DNA of 18,142 nucleotides from JAAYCI01 sp031551695 (lineage in GTDB: Bacteria > Bacillota > Clostridia > Oscillospirales > Ruminococcaceae): positions 1-18,142 of the forward strand of contig JAVBNG010000073.1 in the NCBI GenBank assembly GCA_031551695.1. Reading direction: 5' to 3'. The position numbers and the translations under genes were made by a program. The notes under the pieces are model-generated. The model ran no database searches, was not told where the DNA came from, and saw only the letters and a program-made list of their open reading frames with translations. Below are positions 1 through 6,863 of the stretch, in pieces. Positions within the stretch are counted from its first letter, which is position 1. Every line of letters starts with the position of its first letter.

Positions 1-25
1 ACCGCCGACGCGCCTGCCGAGGTAA
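1..25 (+). CDS. Possible 3' end of an upstream gene, perhaps infC (partial)
   Basis: One forward frame ends in TAA at 23-25, which would leave an 85-nt leader before rpmI. The neighbouring frame (from base 1) stays open until 121-123, inside rpmI, and begins with an Ala/Pro/Glu-rich stretch. In most bacteria infC (initiation factor IF-3) directly precedes rpmI-rplT, so this fragment is probably its end, but the few codons visible cannot show which frame is real or that the gene is infC. The identity is purely contextual. Confidence 0.2.
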
Positions 26-42
26 CACAAAAATACCCCGGC

Positions 43-75
43 CAGGCGTCCGGCGCCACCGGCGCCGTACGCCTG
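43..75 (+). promoter_or_regulatory. Strong stem-loop in the rpmI leader
   Basis: CAGGCGT (43-49) pairs with ACGCCTG (69-75) and CGGCGCC (51-57) pairs with GGCGCCG (61-67), leaving a single C/T mismatch and a three-base ACC loop. No T run follows, so it does not look like a standard intrinsic terminator. It ends 22 nt before the rpmI Shine-Dalgarno. In E. coli, L20 represses rpmI translation through structures in this intergenic position, whereas in B. subtilis the L20 leader lies upstream of infC. A control or RNA-processing role is inferred. Confidence 0.5.
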
Positions 76-110
76 TGTACAACCAATCAATTCATCTGGA
101 GGAAACTGAA

Positions 111-308
111 ATGCCGAAACTGAAAAGCCATTCCGGGGCGAAAAAGCGCTTCAAAATGACGAAAACCGGAAAAGTGAAACGCGGCAGCGCGTTCACCAGC
201 CATATTTTGAACAAAAAAAGCACCAAAGTGAAGCGCAACAACCGCCACCCCCAATATGCCGACAAGACCAACGTAGCCGCAGTGAAGGAAATGCTGCCGT
301 ACTCGTAA
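111..308 (+). CDS. rpmI: 50S ribosomal protein L35
   Basis: Encodes bL35, a small basic protein of the large ribosomal subunit. The product is 65 residues, the usual family length, and begins MPKLKSHSGAKKRF, the classic L35 N-terminus, followed by a lysine-rich segment (KMTKTGKVKRG) and an asparagine/arginine patch near residue 43. ATG 111 is preferred over an in-frame GTG at 75 because GGAGG lies at 98-102, 8 nt upstream, and because the family starts at this methionine; the GTG would fall inside the leader hairpin. rplT follows after a 47-nt gap, so the two are almost certainly co-transcribed in the conserved infC-rpmI-rplT operon. Confidence 0.97.
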   Translation: MPKLKSHSGAKKRFKMTKTGKVKRGSAFTSHILNKKSTKVKRNNRHPQYADKTNVAAVKEMLPYS

Positions 309-355
309 GCGCGGGGAAGAAGCGACAAACCAACAGAAGAAGGAGAAGCTGAATC

Positions 356-709
356 ATGGCACGTGTTAAGGGCGCGATCATGTCGCGCAAAAGAAGGAAA
401 AAGACCCTGAAGCTTGCGAAGGGATATTACGGCGCGAAATCGAAGCATTTTAAAATGGCAAAGCAGCAGGTGATGAAAAGCGGGAACTACGCTTTCGCCG
501 GCCGCAAACAGAAGAAACGCGATTTCCGCCGCCTGTGGATCACCCGTATCAGCGCGGCATGCCACGCCGAGGGCACGAACTACTCCACATTTATGAACGG
601 GCTGAAAAAAAGCGGAATCGAGCTGAACCGCAAGATGCTGAGCGAAATGGCAATACACGATCCCGAAGGCTTCAAGGCGCTGGTGAAAACCGCGCAGGGC
701 GCCCGGTGA
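356..709 (+). CDS. rplT: 50S ribosomal protein L20
   Basis: Encodes bL20 (117 aa), which binds 23S rRNA early in large-subunit assembly and is the usual autoregulator of the infC-rpmI-rplT operon. The sequence is canonical: MARVKGAIMSRKRRKKTLK at the N-terminus, then the basic helix with KGYYGAKSKHFKMAKQQ, the RDFRRLWITRI segment at about residues 54-64, and the globular C-terminal domain with LNRKMLSEMAIHDPEGFKALV. AAGGAG lies at 340-345, 10 nt before the ATG. No U-rich terminator follows; instead the next 140 nt hold several GC hairpins before a methyltransferase gene. Confidence 0.97.
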   Translation: MARVKGAIMSRKRRKKTLKLAKGYYGAKSKHFKMAKQQVMKSGNYAFAGRKQKKRDFRRLWITRISAACHAEGTNYSTFMNGLKKSGIELNRKMLSEMAIHDPEGFKALVKTAQGAR

Positions 710-737
710 TTTTGGCGGCGTCCGTTGGTGGCTAAGC

Positions 738-823
738 GGTGGTGGGAACCCACTGCCGGCGCGCCGGCGGGCGCGCCTCGTTGTAATTGGGCACAAGGGG
801 CTTGTTCCCGTCGTGTGCACACG
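738..823 (+). other. Run of hairpins between rplT and the methyltransferase gene
   Basis: Three stem-loops lie nearly end to end. The first (738-757) has 8 bp including two G-T pairs around a GAAC loop. The second (758-777) is GGCGCGCC repeated as perfect arms around GGCG. The third (789-809) has 9 positions with one mismatch around GGG. They are followed by a 12-bp palindrome, CGTGTGCACACG, at 812-823. None is followed by a T tract. They may weaken or process the rplT transcript, but in GC-rich DNA short hairpins also arise by chance, so a function is only suggested. Confidence 0.35.
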
Positions 824-849
824 CCCATACCGTGCAAAGGAACAAACAG

Positions 850-1623
850 ATGACAGCTGAAATCACCAGCCGCGACAACCCGCGGGTGAAAGAGGCCAGG
901 CGCGTTGCCGAGCAGCCCCAGTTCCGCAAAGAAACGGGGCTTTTTTTTGCCGAAGGCAAGCGGCTGTGCTTTGATTTGGCCGCCGCCATGCAGCCGGAGG
1001 CCGTTTTTTTCACGCGGGATTTTTTAGACGCAAACCCAGAAACAGAAAAAATCGGCGGCGTGCAGTATCTTGTAAGCGACGGCGTGGCGGAAAAGCTGTC
1101 CGACACGAAGACGACTCAGGGGCTGTTTTGCCTGTTTCGCAGGCCCGAGGCGAAACTTTCTGCCGAGCGCGTGCAGGCGGGTGTGCTGGTGTGCGAGGCG
1201 TTGCAGGACCCGGCGAACACCGGGGCCATGGTTCGCAGCGCCGCAGCGCTGGGCCTTGGGGCCGTGGTGTTTGGCACAGGCAGCGCCGACCCCTTTTCGC
1301 CGAAAGCCCTGCGCGCCTCCGTGGGTGCCGTGGCCAAGGTGTGCGTGATGACGGACGCCGACGTGCTAAAAGCCGTTGCCCTGTTGAAGGAATCGGGGAG
1401 CACCGTGTACGCCGCCGCCCTGCATGGCGGCGCCGTGCCGCTGCCGGAAACGCAGGTGAAGCGGCCCTTTGTGCTGTTGGTGGGCAACGAGGGGGCAGGC
1501 CTTTCTGAAAAGGCCGCCGCCGCGGCGGATGCGCGGGTGTACATACCAATGCGAAACGGCGTGGAAAGCATGAACGCCGCCGCCGCCGCCGCCGTGTTGC
1601 TGTATGCGTTTGGGGCGTGGTGA
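850..1623 (+). CDS. SpoU/TrmH-family RNA 2'-O-ribose methyltransferase
   Basis: Predicted SAM-dependent methyltransferase that methylates the ribose 2'-OH of rRNA or tRNA; 257 aa. An N-terminal substrate-binding domain (about residues 1-95, with GLFFAEGKRLCFDL) precedes the SPOUT trefoil-knot catalytic domain. All three SpoU motifs are visible: NTGAMVRSAAALG at 123-135 with the catalytic-type arginine R129, LLVGNEGAGLS at 209-219, and IPMRNGVESMNAAAAAAVLL at 232-251. ATG 850 is chosen over an upstream in-frame ATG at 787 because AAAGGA (836-841) is 8 nt away and the family N-terminus starts here. Layout resembles RlmB and B. subtilis YsgA; the actual RNA target cannot be read from sequence. 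Its position behind rplT fits an rRNA role. Confidence 0.9.
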   Translation: MTAEITSRDNPRVKEARRVAEQPQFRKETGLFFAEGKRLCFDLAAAMQPEAVFFTRDFLDANPETEKIGGVQYLVSDGVAEKLSDTKTTQGLFCLFRRPEAKLSAERVQAGVLVCEALQDPANTGAMVRSAAALGLGAVVFGTGSADPFSPKALRASVGAVAKVCVMTDADVLKAVALLKESGSTVYAAALHGGAVPLPETQVKRPFVLLVGNEGAGLSEKAAAAADARVYIPMRNGVESMNAAAAAAVLLYAFGAW

Positions 1624-1624
1624 A

Positions 1625-1655
1625 GCGCGTGACCGCGCAGGACGGTTTCGCGGCG
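1625..1655 (-). repeat. Dispersed intergenic repeat A, copy 1 (inverted)
   Basis: Read on the minus strand, this 31-nt segment contains GCGAAACCGTCC followed by GCGCG, a 4-base loop and CGCGC. It aligns to 4503-4529 on the plus strand over 27 nt with two mismatches, one of them in the hairpin loop. Its first 13 nt also match 4469-4481 exactly. It lies immediately after the stop codon of the methyltransferase gene. Confidence 0.6.
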
Positions 1656-1747
1656 TGCCGCCGCTCTGCTGCAGGATATTCGCTTTCGGCGTTTGCACAA
1701 GGGCCTTCATCGAAGATAGGAGCCATTTTTTGGACCGAGCCGCGCTG

Positions 1748-1766
1748 AAGACGCGAAGCGTCTTTT
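1748..1766 (+). terminator. Terminator-like hairpin upstream of dprA (repeat B, copy 1)
   Basis: AAGACGC (1748-1754) and GCGTCTT (1758-1764) form a perfect 7-bp stem around GAA and are followed by TT, giving TTTT across the base of the stem. It resembles a short intrinsic terminator for the preceding gene. Its reverse complement matches 4449-4467 downstream of dprA at 17 of 19 positions, so it also belongs to the dispersed repeats of this window. The short T run makes efficient termination doubtful. Confidence 0.35.
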
Positions 1767-1773
1767 GCGTGGC

Positions 1774-1804
1774 GATATTGACCGGCGCGGCACGCGCCCG
1801 GAGG
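1774..1804 (+). promoter_or_regulatory. dprA leader: GATATTGACCGG, GC hairpin, Shine-Dalgarno
   Basis: GATATTGACCGG (1774-1785) runs into a hairpin with GGCGCG (1784-1789) and CGCGCC (1793-1798) around GCA, followed at once by CGGAGG. The smc leader at 11415-11448 has the same order: GATACTGACTGG, a GC hairpin of different sequence, then GGAGG. An upstream GCCGCGC (1739-1745) can also pair with GCGCGGC (1785-1791), which would compete with the proximal hairpin. Control of translation initiation is plausible but inferred. Confidence 0.4.
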
Positions 1805-1816
1805 TGAATAAGACGG

Positions 1817-4441
1817 ATGTCCGCTGAATTATGGATGTGGCTGGCGGCCGGCATGGGCTATGGCGCGGTGAATATCAGCGATTTGCTGAACGCGTATCCC
1901 GGCGGGGCCGGGGACGTGATGAACGACCTTGGTGGGCCGAAGCTGGATGAGATTTTGACGCAAAAACAGGCGGAGCGCCTCGCGGCCTCGCGCCCGGAGG
2001 ATTTTGCGCTCAAAATCAACCACGCCGAGACCATGGGCATCCACGCGCTTCCGTTCGATTCGCCCTATTATCCGGACATGCTGCGTTCCATCATCAACCC
2101 GCCGCCCATTATTTTTGTGAAGGGCGATCTGTCGCTTTTGAACGGGCAATTGTCCGTGGGCATCGTGGGGGCGCGCCGCCCCACGGCCTACGGCGTGGAG
2201 GCCGTGAAAACCATCGGCCGCGGCATTGCCATGGGCGGCGCCATCATCATCAGCGGCTTGGCCGCGGGCCTGGACGCCGAGGCCCACAAGGCGGCCCTGG
2301 CCGTGAACGGGCCCACCATCGCCTGCGTCGCCTTCGGGCTGGACACCTGCTACCCGGCGGCAAACCGCAAGCTGATGGAAGTGATTGAACGCTACGGCGC
2401 GGTGGTGAGCGAGTATCCCATGGGCACCACGCCGGAAAAACCGTATTTTTTGCAGCGCAACCGCATCATTGCGGGGCTTAGCCACGCGCTGCTGGTGGTG
2501 GAGGCCCGTAAGGCCAGCGGCACCATGAGCACGGTGAACTTCGCCGCCGACTATGGCCGCGACGTGTTTGCCGTGCCGGGCAGCATTTTTTCCGAGCTTT
2601 CCGGCGGCACCAACGCCATGATTCGCGAAGGGGCCTACCTTGCCGCCACGGCGGCGGATGTGCTGGACATGTACGGCGTGAGCGCCGAGGACGGCGACGA
2701 GGCTGTGGCGCGGCAGGCCGTGCAGGGGCGCCCCGCCGCGGCGGAGTACCCGTCCCACCCGGCGGCCCATTTTCCCGAGCCGCCCGCCTCCGCCATCCCG
2801 TTCGACCCTTACGCCCACCCGGCGGCAGGGGAGGCGCGCCCGGGCAAACGCCCGGTTGAACCGCCCCGGCAGCCCGCCGCGCAAAGCCCCGCCCCGGCGG
2901 CAGGCCGCGGAAGTGCGGGCATGGAAGAGCGCTTTTTGAGTGACATGAAACGGGCGGGCGCGCCCGCCGCCGAACCGCGGGAGCAAACACCGCCCAAGGT
3001 GGTGCGCCGCATCCGCCCCGCCGAAACGACGGCGGACGCCGCGCAAAGCCGCGCGCTGGACGAGCGGGCGGCGGAAGTGGTGGACAGCGTGTCCTTTTCT
3101 TCCGCGCCGCCAAAGGTGCAAACGGTTGCCGGCGCAACCCGCGCGCCGGAAAAACAGCCGGAGGAAACGGCCGGCGGCAGCCGCGTGAGCCTGTTCAACT
3201 GGGGCAGCGTGAAGCACTTGAGCCGGGATGAAATCTCCGCCGACGGCACCCACAGGGACGAAGCGCCCGCGCGGGAACCGCTGCTGGGCAAGCCGCTTGC
3301 CGCGGCGAAAAAGAAAGTGAAAGAGCTGAAAACGCCGGCCGCGCCGGATGGGCCCGCGCAGGAAGGCCTCTTGTCCTTTTTGCGGGAGCAGCCCCAGGCC
3401 CGGCCGGAACCGATATTGTTTGAACTGCCGGAAGACGAAATGGAACCGGCAGCACCGCCCGCCGCGCCGCAGGAAGCGAACCCCGCCGCGGCGTTTGTGC
3501 CGCTGGCCGCCGTGACGCCGCAGGCCCCGTCTGTGCCGGCAAACCCCACCGCTGATGCGCCGGAGGAACCTGCCGCGACGCAAGCACCGGACAAGCAAAC
3601 CATGACGGACGCCATTTTGTCCCGCGGGCCCATTGAACCCGTGGGCCGCGTGACGGGCGTGGAGCCGGTGGTTCCCCTGCAGCCCGCGCGCGCAGCGTCG
3701 TCCATCAGCATTCAGGACGCGGCTCAGTCGCTGGCCGCGTCGGTGCTGGGGAAATCGGCCAAGGGAGCGGCGAAAGGGCGGGCAAAGCCCAAAGCGGTTG
3801 AAGACGACCGCGCCGTGTTACCAAGCGAACTGAACGCGGCAAATTTGGCGGGCCGCCTGCGCACGATGAAAAAAATGAACATTCAGCAGGAGGAGCCGGT
3901 GAAGTTTGGCCAACGGCCCAAAACCGACACCGTGAGCCTGAACCGGGCGGGCGCGTTTAGCCCCGCCGCGCAAGGAAGCGGCGCGGCACAAAGCCCGGCA
4001 GCCGCCAAAACCGCACCGGCACCTGTTTTCTCCGCGCCGGCCGCCCTGGCCGCGAACCCGCCCGCTAAAACGTTTGCACCACGGCCGGCCGCTGCAGCGC
4101 CGGAGACAGCCGCCGCGCCGGCAACGCAAGCGGCGATTGCACCGCCGGCCACACAAACCCAGCCGGCCACAATCGGGCAGGAGGCAACTGCCGTACCGCA
4201 GGTACTCAGTGCGGGCATTGCGTTCGAAGAGGTGAAGCCGGGGGATGAATCGTTGCTGGTGGGCCTGAGCGAATCGGCCAAGAAAGCATACCGCCAACTG
4301 GGGCCGAAACCGATGAGTCTGCGCTCTATTTGCGAAAACAGCGGCCTTTCCCCGGGCGAGGCGATGGCTGCCCTTACGGAGTTGGAGCTTGCGGGCCTTT
4401 CCCGCCAGCAGGCGGGCAGGCAGTTCATTGCAATCAGCTAG
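1817..4441 (+). CDS. dprA: DNA-processing protein DprA with a ~510-residue low-complexity linker
   Basis: DprA/Smf binds single-stranded DNA and loads RecA during natural transformation; many non-competent bacteria also keep it. The product is 874 aa, against roughly 280-380 for typical family members. Residues 1-110 form the helical N-terminal region. Residues 111-290 are a full Rossmann-like DprA core: GIVGARRPTAYG at 115-126, ISGLAAGLDAEAH at 145-157, FLQRNRIIAGLS at 211-222 and FAVPGS at 251-256. Residues from about 808 to 874 form the C-terminal winged-helix domain (LSESAKKAYRQLG, SLRSICENSGLSPGEAMAALTELELAGL). Between them about 510 residues are rich in Ala, Pro, Glu and Arg, with no fold I recognise, and probably disordered. 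The reading frame is intact and both ends belong to one gene. GGAGG lies at 1800-1804, 12 nt before ATG 1817. topA follows, as in Bacillus. Confidence 0.93.
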   Translation: MSAELWMWLAAGMGYGAVNISDLLNAYPGGAGDVMNDLGGPKLDEILTQKQAERLAASRPEDFALKINHAETMGIHALPFDSPYYPDMLRSIINPPPIIFVKGDLSLLNGQLSVGIVGARRPTAYGVEAVKTIGRGIAMGGAIIISGLAAGLDAEAHKAALAVNGPTIACVAFGLDTCYPAANRKLMEVIERYGAVVSEYPMGTTPEKPYFLQRNRIIAGLSHALLVVEARKASGTMSTVNFAADYGRDVFAVPGSIFSELSGGTNAMIREGAYLAATAADVLDMYGVSAEDGDEAVARQAVQGRPAAAEYPSHPAAHFPEPPASAIPFDPYAHPAAGEARPGKRPVEPPRQPAAQSPAPAAGRGSAGMEERFLSDMKRAGAPAAEPREQTPPKVVRRIRPAETTADAAQSRALDERAAEVVDSVSFSSAPPKVQTVAGATRAPEKQPEETAGGSRVSLFNWGSVKHLSRDEISADGTHRDEAPAREPLLGKPLAAAKKKVKELKTPAAPDGPAQEGLLSFLREQPQARPEPILFELPEDEMEPAAPPAAPQEANPAAAFVPLAAVTPQAPSVPANPTADAPEEPAATQAPDKQTMTDAILSRGPIEPVGRVTGVEPVVPLQPARAASSISIQDAAQSLAASVLGKSAKGAAKGRAKPKAVEDDRAVLPSELNAANLAGRLRTMKKMNIQQEEPVKFGQRPKTDTVSLNRAGAFSPAAQGSGAAQSPAAAKTAPAPVFSAPAALAANPPAKTFAPRPAAAAPETAAAPATQAAIAPPATQTQPATIGQEATAVPQVLSAGIAFEEVKPGDESLLVGLSESAKKAYRQLGPKPMSLRSICENSGLSPGEAMAALTELELAGLSRQQAGRQFIAIS

Positions 4442-4448
4442 GCCGCGT

Positions 4449-4467
4449 AAAAAACGCTTTGCGTCTT
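4449..4467 (+). repeat. Dispersed repeat B, copy 2, after dprA
   Basis: A run of A residues, ACGC, TTT, GCGT and CTT. It matches the reverse complement of 1748-1766 at 17 of 19 positions. It can form a weak hairpin (ACGC/GCGT, with A-rich and T-rich shoulders) and may act as a poor terminator behind dprA in either direction. Confidence 0.45.
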
Positions 4468-4468
4468 T

Positions 4469-4529
4469 CGCCGCGAAACCGCCCGGCCGGGCACCGGCCG
4501 CAGCGAAACCGTCCCGCGCGGGCACGCGC
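4469..4529 (+). repeat. Dispersed repeat A, two imperfect tandem copies upstream of topA
   Basis: GCGAAACCG occurs at 4473-4481 and 4503-4511, a 30-nt period, each time followed by a CCC-rich palindrome and GGGCAC. The second copy (4503-4529) aligns with the inverted copy at 1625-1655 over 27 nt with two mismatches. Hairpins here are CGGCCGG-GCA-CCGGCCG (4484-4500, perfect) and GCGCG-GGCA-CGCGC (4516-4529). The block ends 3 nt before the topA Shine-Dalgarno, so it lies in the topA leader. Confidence 0.6.
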
Positions 4530-4544
4530 ATGAAGGAGTTATAC

Positions 4545-6863
4545 ATGTCAACACTGGTAATCGTAGAATCTCCGGCGAAAGCCAAAACCATCCGGAAATA
4601 TTTGGGCAAGGGCTACGAGGTAATGGCTTCCATGGGCCATATCCGCGACTTGCCCTCGAACCAGCTGGGCGTGGATGTGAACGACAATTTTAAGCCCATG
4701 TACACGAATATCCCCGGCAAAGATAAACTGGTGCGCGAGCTGAAAGCCGCCGCGAAAAAAAGCGACGACATTTTGCTGGCGACGGACCCTGACCGCGAGG
4801 GCGAGGCCATCAGCTGGCATTTGGCGAAAATTTTGGGGCTGGACCCCACGGCCCAAAACCGCGTTACCTTCGGCGAGATCACCCAAAAGGGCATCGCCGA
4901 CGGCATGGCGCAGCCGCGCGCCATCGACATTGACCTGTTCGATGCGCAGCAGGCACGCCGCGCGCTGGACCGGCTGGTGGGCTACAAATTGTCTCCGTTT
5001 TTATGGAAAAAGGTGCGCCGGGGCCTTTCCGCCGGGCGCGTGCAAAGCGTTGCCGTGCGGCTGATTGTGGACCGTGAGCGCGAAATTGAAGCCTTTGACC
5101 CGGTGGAGTACTGGAACATCGACGCGGAACTGCTTTCCGGCGGCAAGAAGTTCACGGCCCATTTGCAGCAAACGGCCGCGGGCGAAAAGCTGGAAGTGCA
5201 CAACGAGGCCGAGGCCACCGCCATTACAGACGCGCTGGCGGGCAAAGATTACGTTGTAAAAACCGTGAAAAAGGGCCAGCGCAAGCGCACCCCCGCGCCG
5301 CCGTTCATCACGTCCACCCTGCAGCAGGAGGCCAGCCGCCGCTTCGGCTTTACCGGCACGCGCACCATGCGCGCGGCCCAAAGCCTGTACGAAGGCGTGG
5401 AGCTTGCCGGCCAGGGCGTCACGGGCCTCATCACCTACATGCGTACCGATTCTTTGCGCCTTTCCGATGAAGCCATCGCCGGGGCGAAGGAATACATCAC
5501 CGGGGCGTTTGGCGAAAAGTACCTGTTCGCGGGCAAGCGCGAGTACAAGCGCAAAAGTGCCACCGCCGCGCAAGACGCCCACGAGGCCATCCGCCCCACG
5601 AACCCGCTGCTGACGCCGGACGAGGCGGACAAGAGCCTGGACGCCGACATGGCGAAACTGTACCGCCTCATCTGGAGCCGGTTTATCGCCAGCCAGATGG
5701 GCGACTGCCTGATGGACACCGTTTCGGCGGACATCGCCGCCGGGGATTATATTTTCCGCGCGTCCGGTTTCACCGTTACGTTCGACGGCTTCACCGCGTT
5801 GTATGAAGAGGCCAGCGACGAGGCCGTGAAAAAGGAGACAGCCCTGCCGCCGCTGGAAGAAGGCGCGGCGCTGAAGCTGAAAAACCTGCTGAGCGAGCAA
5901 AAATTCACCCAGCCGCCCCCGCGCTACACCGAGGCGACGCTGATCAAAACGCTGGAGGAGAACGGCATCGGCCGTCCGTCCACCTACGCGCCCATCATCA
6001 CCACGGTGGTGGACCGCGGCTATGTGGAGCGCGAGCAGAAAAAGCTGGCCCCCACGGCGCTGGGCATTGTGGTGAACGATATTTTGACCGAGCGGTTCCC
6101 GAACATTGTGGACGTGGCGTTTTCGGCGAATATGGAGTCGAACCTGGACAAGGTGGAGGACGGCAAGGCCGACTGGGTGAAAACCGTGGGCGATTTTTAC
6201 GGCGGGTTTGCGAAAGATTTGGCCGCCGCCGAGACCGATATGGAAGGCCAGCGGGTGAAGGTGCCGGAGGAAGAGACGGACATCGCCTGTGAAAAATGCG
6301 GCCGCATGATGGTCATCCGCACCGGGCGCTATGGCAAGTTTTTGGCGTGCCCGGGCTTCCCGGAGTGCAAAAACACAAAGCAGCTGGTGAAGCAGATGCC
6401 GGGCAAATGCCCCAAGTGCGGCGGTGACGTAGTGATGAAAAAATCGGCGCGTGGGCGCGTGTTTTACGGATGCGGCAACTACCCCAAGTGCAATTTTATG
6501 TCCTGGGACGAGCCCACGGCCCAAACCTGCCCGAAGTGTGGCAGCACCCTGTTCAAAAAGGGCGGCAAAAGCGGCAGCCTTGTTTGCCACAAGGAGGGAT
6601 GCGGCTTCTCAAAGGCGTTTGACGCGTCTGCCGCCGAAGCCCAAACCGGCGCGGCCGGCGCATCCGCCGGCGAAAAGGGCGTGGATGAGGGCGGCGCGGA
6701 CAGCGCTGTGAAGGTTGTGAAGGCCATAAAAAAGGCCGCCCCGAAAACGGCAAAGGCGGCCGCCGCGAAAGCCACGAAGGCAAGCGCGGTTAAGGGCACA
6801 AAAGCTGCCGCGCCCAAGGCCGCGAAAGTAAAAACCCCCAAAAGCAAAGAGGCCGGCGCGTGA
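4545..6863 (+). CDS. topA: DNA topoisomerase I (type IA) with zinc fingers and a Lys/Ala-rich tail
   Basis: Relaxes negatively supercoiled DNA by cutting one strand through a 5'-phosphotyrosine. The product is 772 aa, somewhat longer than the ~690 aa of B. subtilis TopA. The TOPRIM domain is at the N-terminus (LVIVESPAKAKTIRKYLG, then the acidic ATDPDREGEAISWHL). The catalytic tyrosine is Y298 in GLITYMRTDSLRLS. Three four-cysteine zinc modules begin near C582, C622 and C662. From about residue 695 the protein ends in a Lys/Ala-rich tail that probably contacts nucleic acid nonspecifically. ATG 4545 is chosen because AAGGAG (4533-4538) is 6 nt upstream and the family begins here; an in-frame ATG at 4530 overlaps that Shine-Dalgarno region. 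The stop codon overlaps the trmFO start. Confidence 0.97.
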   Translation: MSTLVIVESPAKAKTIRKYLGKGYEVMASMGHIRDLPSNQLGVDVNDNFKPMYTNIPGKDKLVRELKAAAKKSDDILLATDPDREGEAISWHLAKILGLDPTAQNRVTFGEITQKGIADGMAQPRAIDIDLFDAQQARRALDRLVGYKLSPFLWKKVRRGLSAGRVQSVAVRLIVDREREIEAFDPVEYWNIDAELLSGGKKFTAHLQQTAAGEKLEVHNEAEATAITDALAGKDYVVKTVKKGQRKRTPAPPFITSTLQQEASRRFGFTGTRTMRAAQSLYEGVELAGQGVTGLITYMRTDSLRLSDEAIAGAKEYITGAFGEKYLFAGKREYKRKSATAAQDAHEAIRPTNPLLTPDEADKSLDADMAKLYRLIWSRFIASQMGDCLMDTVSADIAAGDYIFRASGFTVTFDGFTALYEEASDEAVKKETALPPLEEGAALKLKNLLSEQKFTQPPPRYTEATLIKTLEENGIGRPSTYAPIITTVVDRGYVEREQKKLAPTALGIVVNDILTERFPNIVDVAFSANMESNLDKVEDGKADWVKTVGDFYGGFAKDLAAAETDMEGQRVKVPEEETDIACEKCGRMMVIRTGRYGKFLACPGFPECKNTKQLVKQMPGKCPKCGGDVVMKKSARGRVFYGCGNYPKCNFMSWDEPTAQTCPKCGSTLFKKGGKSGSLVCHKEGCGFSKAFDASAAEAQTGAAGASAGEKGVDEGGADSAVKVVKAIKKAAPKTAKAAAAKATKASAVKGTKAAAPKAAKVKTPKSKEAGA

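Noticed and set aside
75..110. GTG start for rpmI at 75
   Set aside because: It would add 12 residues absent from L35 proteins and begin inside the leader hairpin; ATG 111 has GGAGG at the right distance.
812..823. 12-bp palindrome CGTGTGCACACG as an operator
   Set aside because: A few perfect 12-bp palindromes are expected by chance in 18 kb, and there is no second copy or promoter beside it.
1604..1807. 67-codon open frame between the methyltransferase gene and dprA
   Set aside because: It overlaps the end of the methyltransferase gene and the dispersed repeats, is Arg-rich, has no convincing ribosome-binding site and no recognisable domain.
1829..3598. Long open frame on the minus strand inside dprA
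   Set aside because: It is antisense to a gene with clear family motifs, its translation is Arg/His/Gly-rich without any recognisable domain, and long antisense frames are expected in GC-rich coding DNA.
5001..6590. Minus-strand open frame inside topA
   Set aside because: It is antisense to conserved TopA catalytic and zinc-finger sequence and shows no domain or plausible ribosome-binding site.
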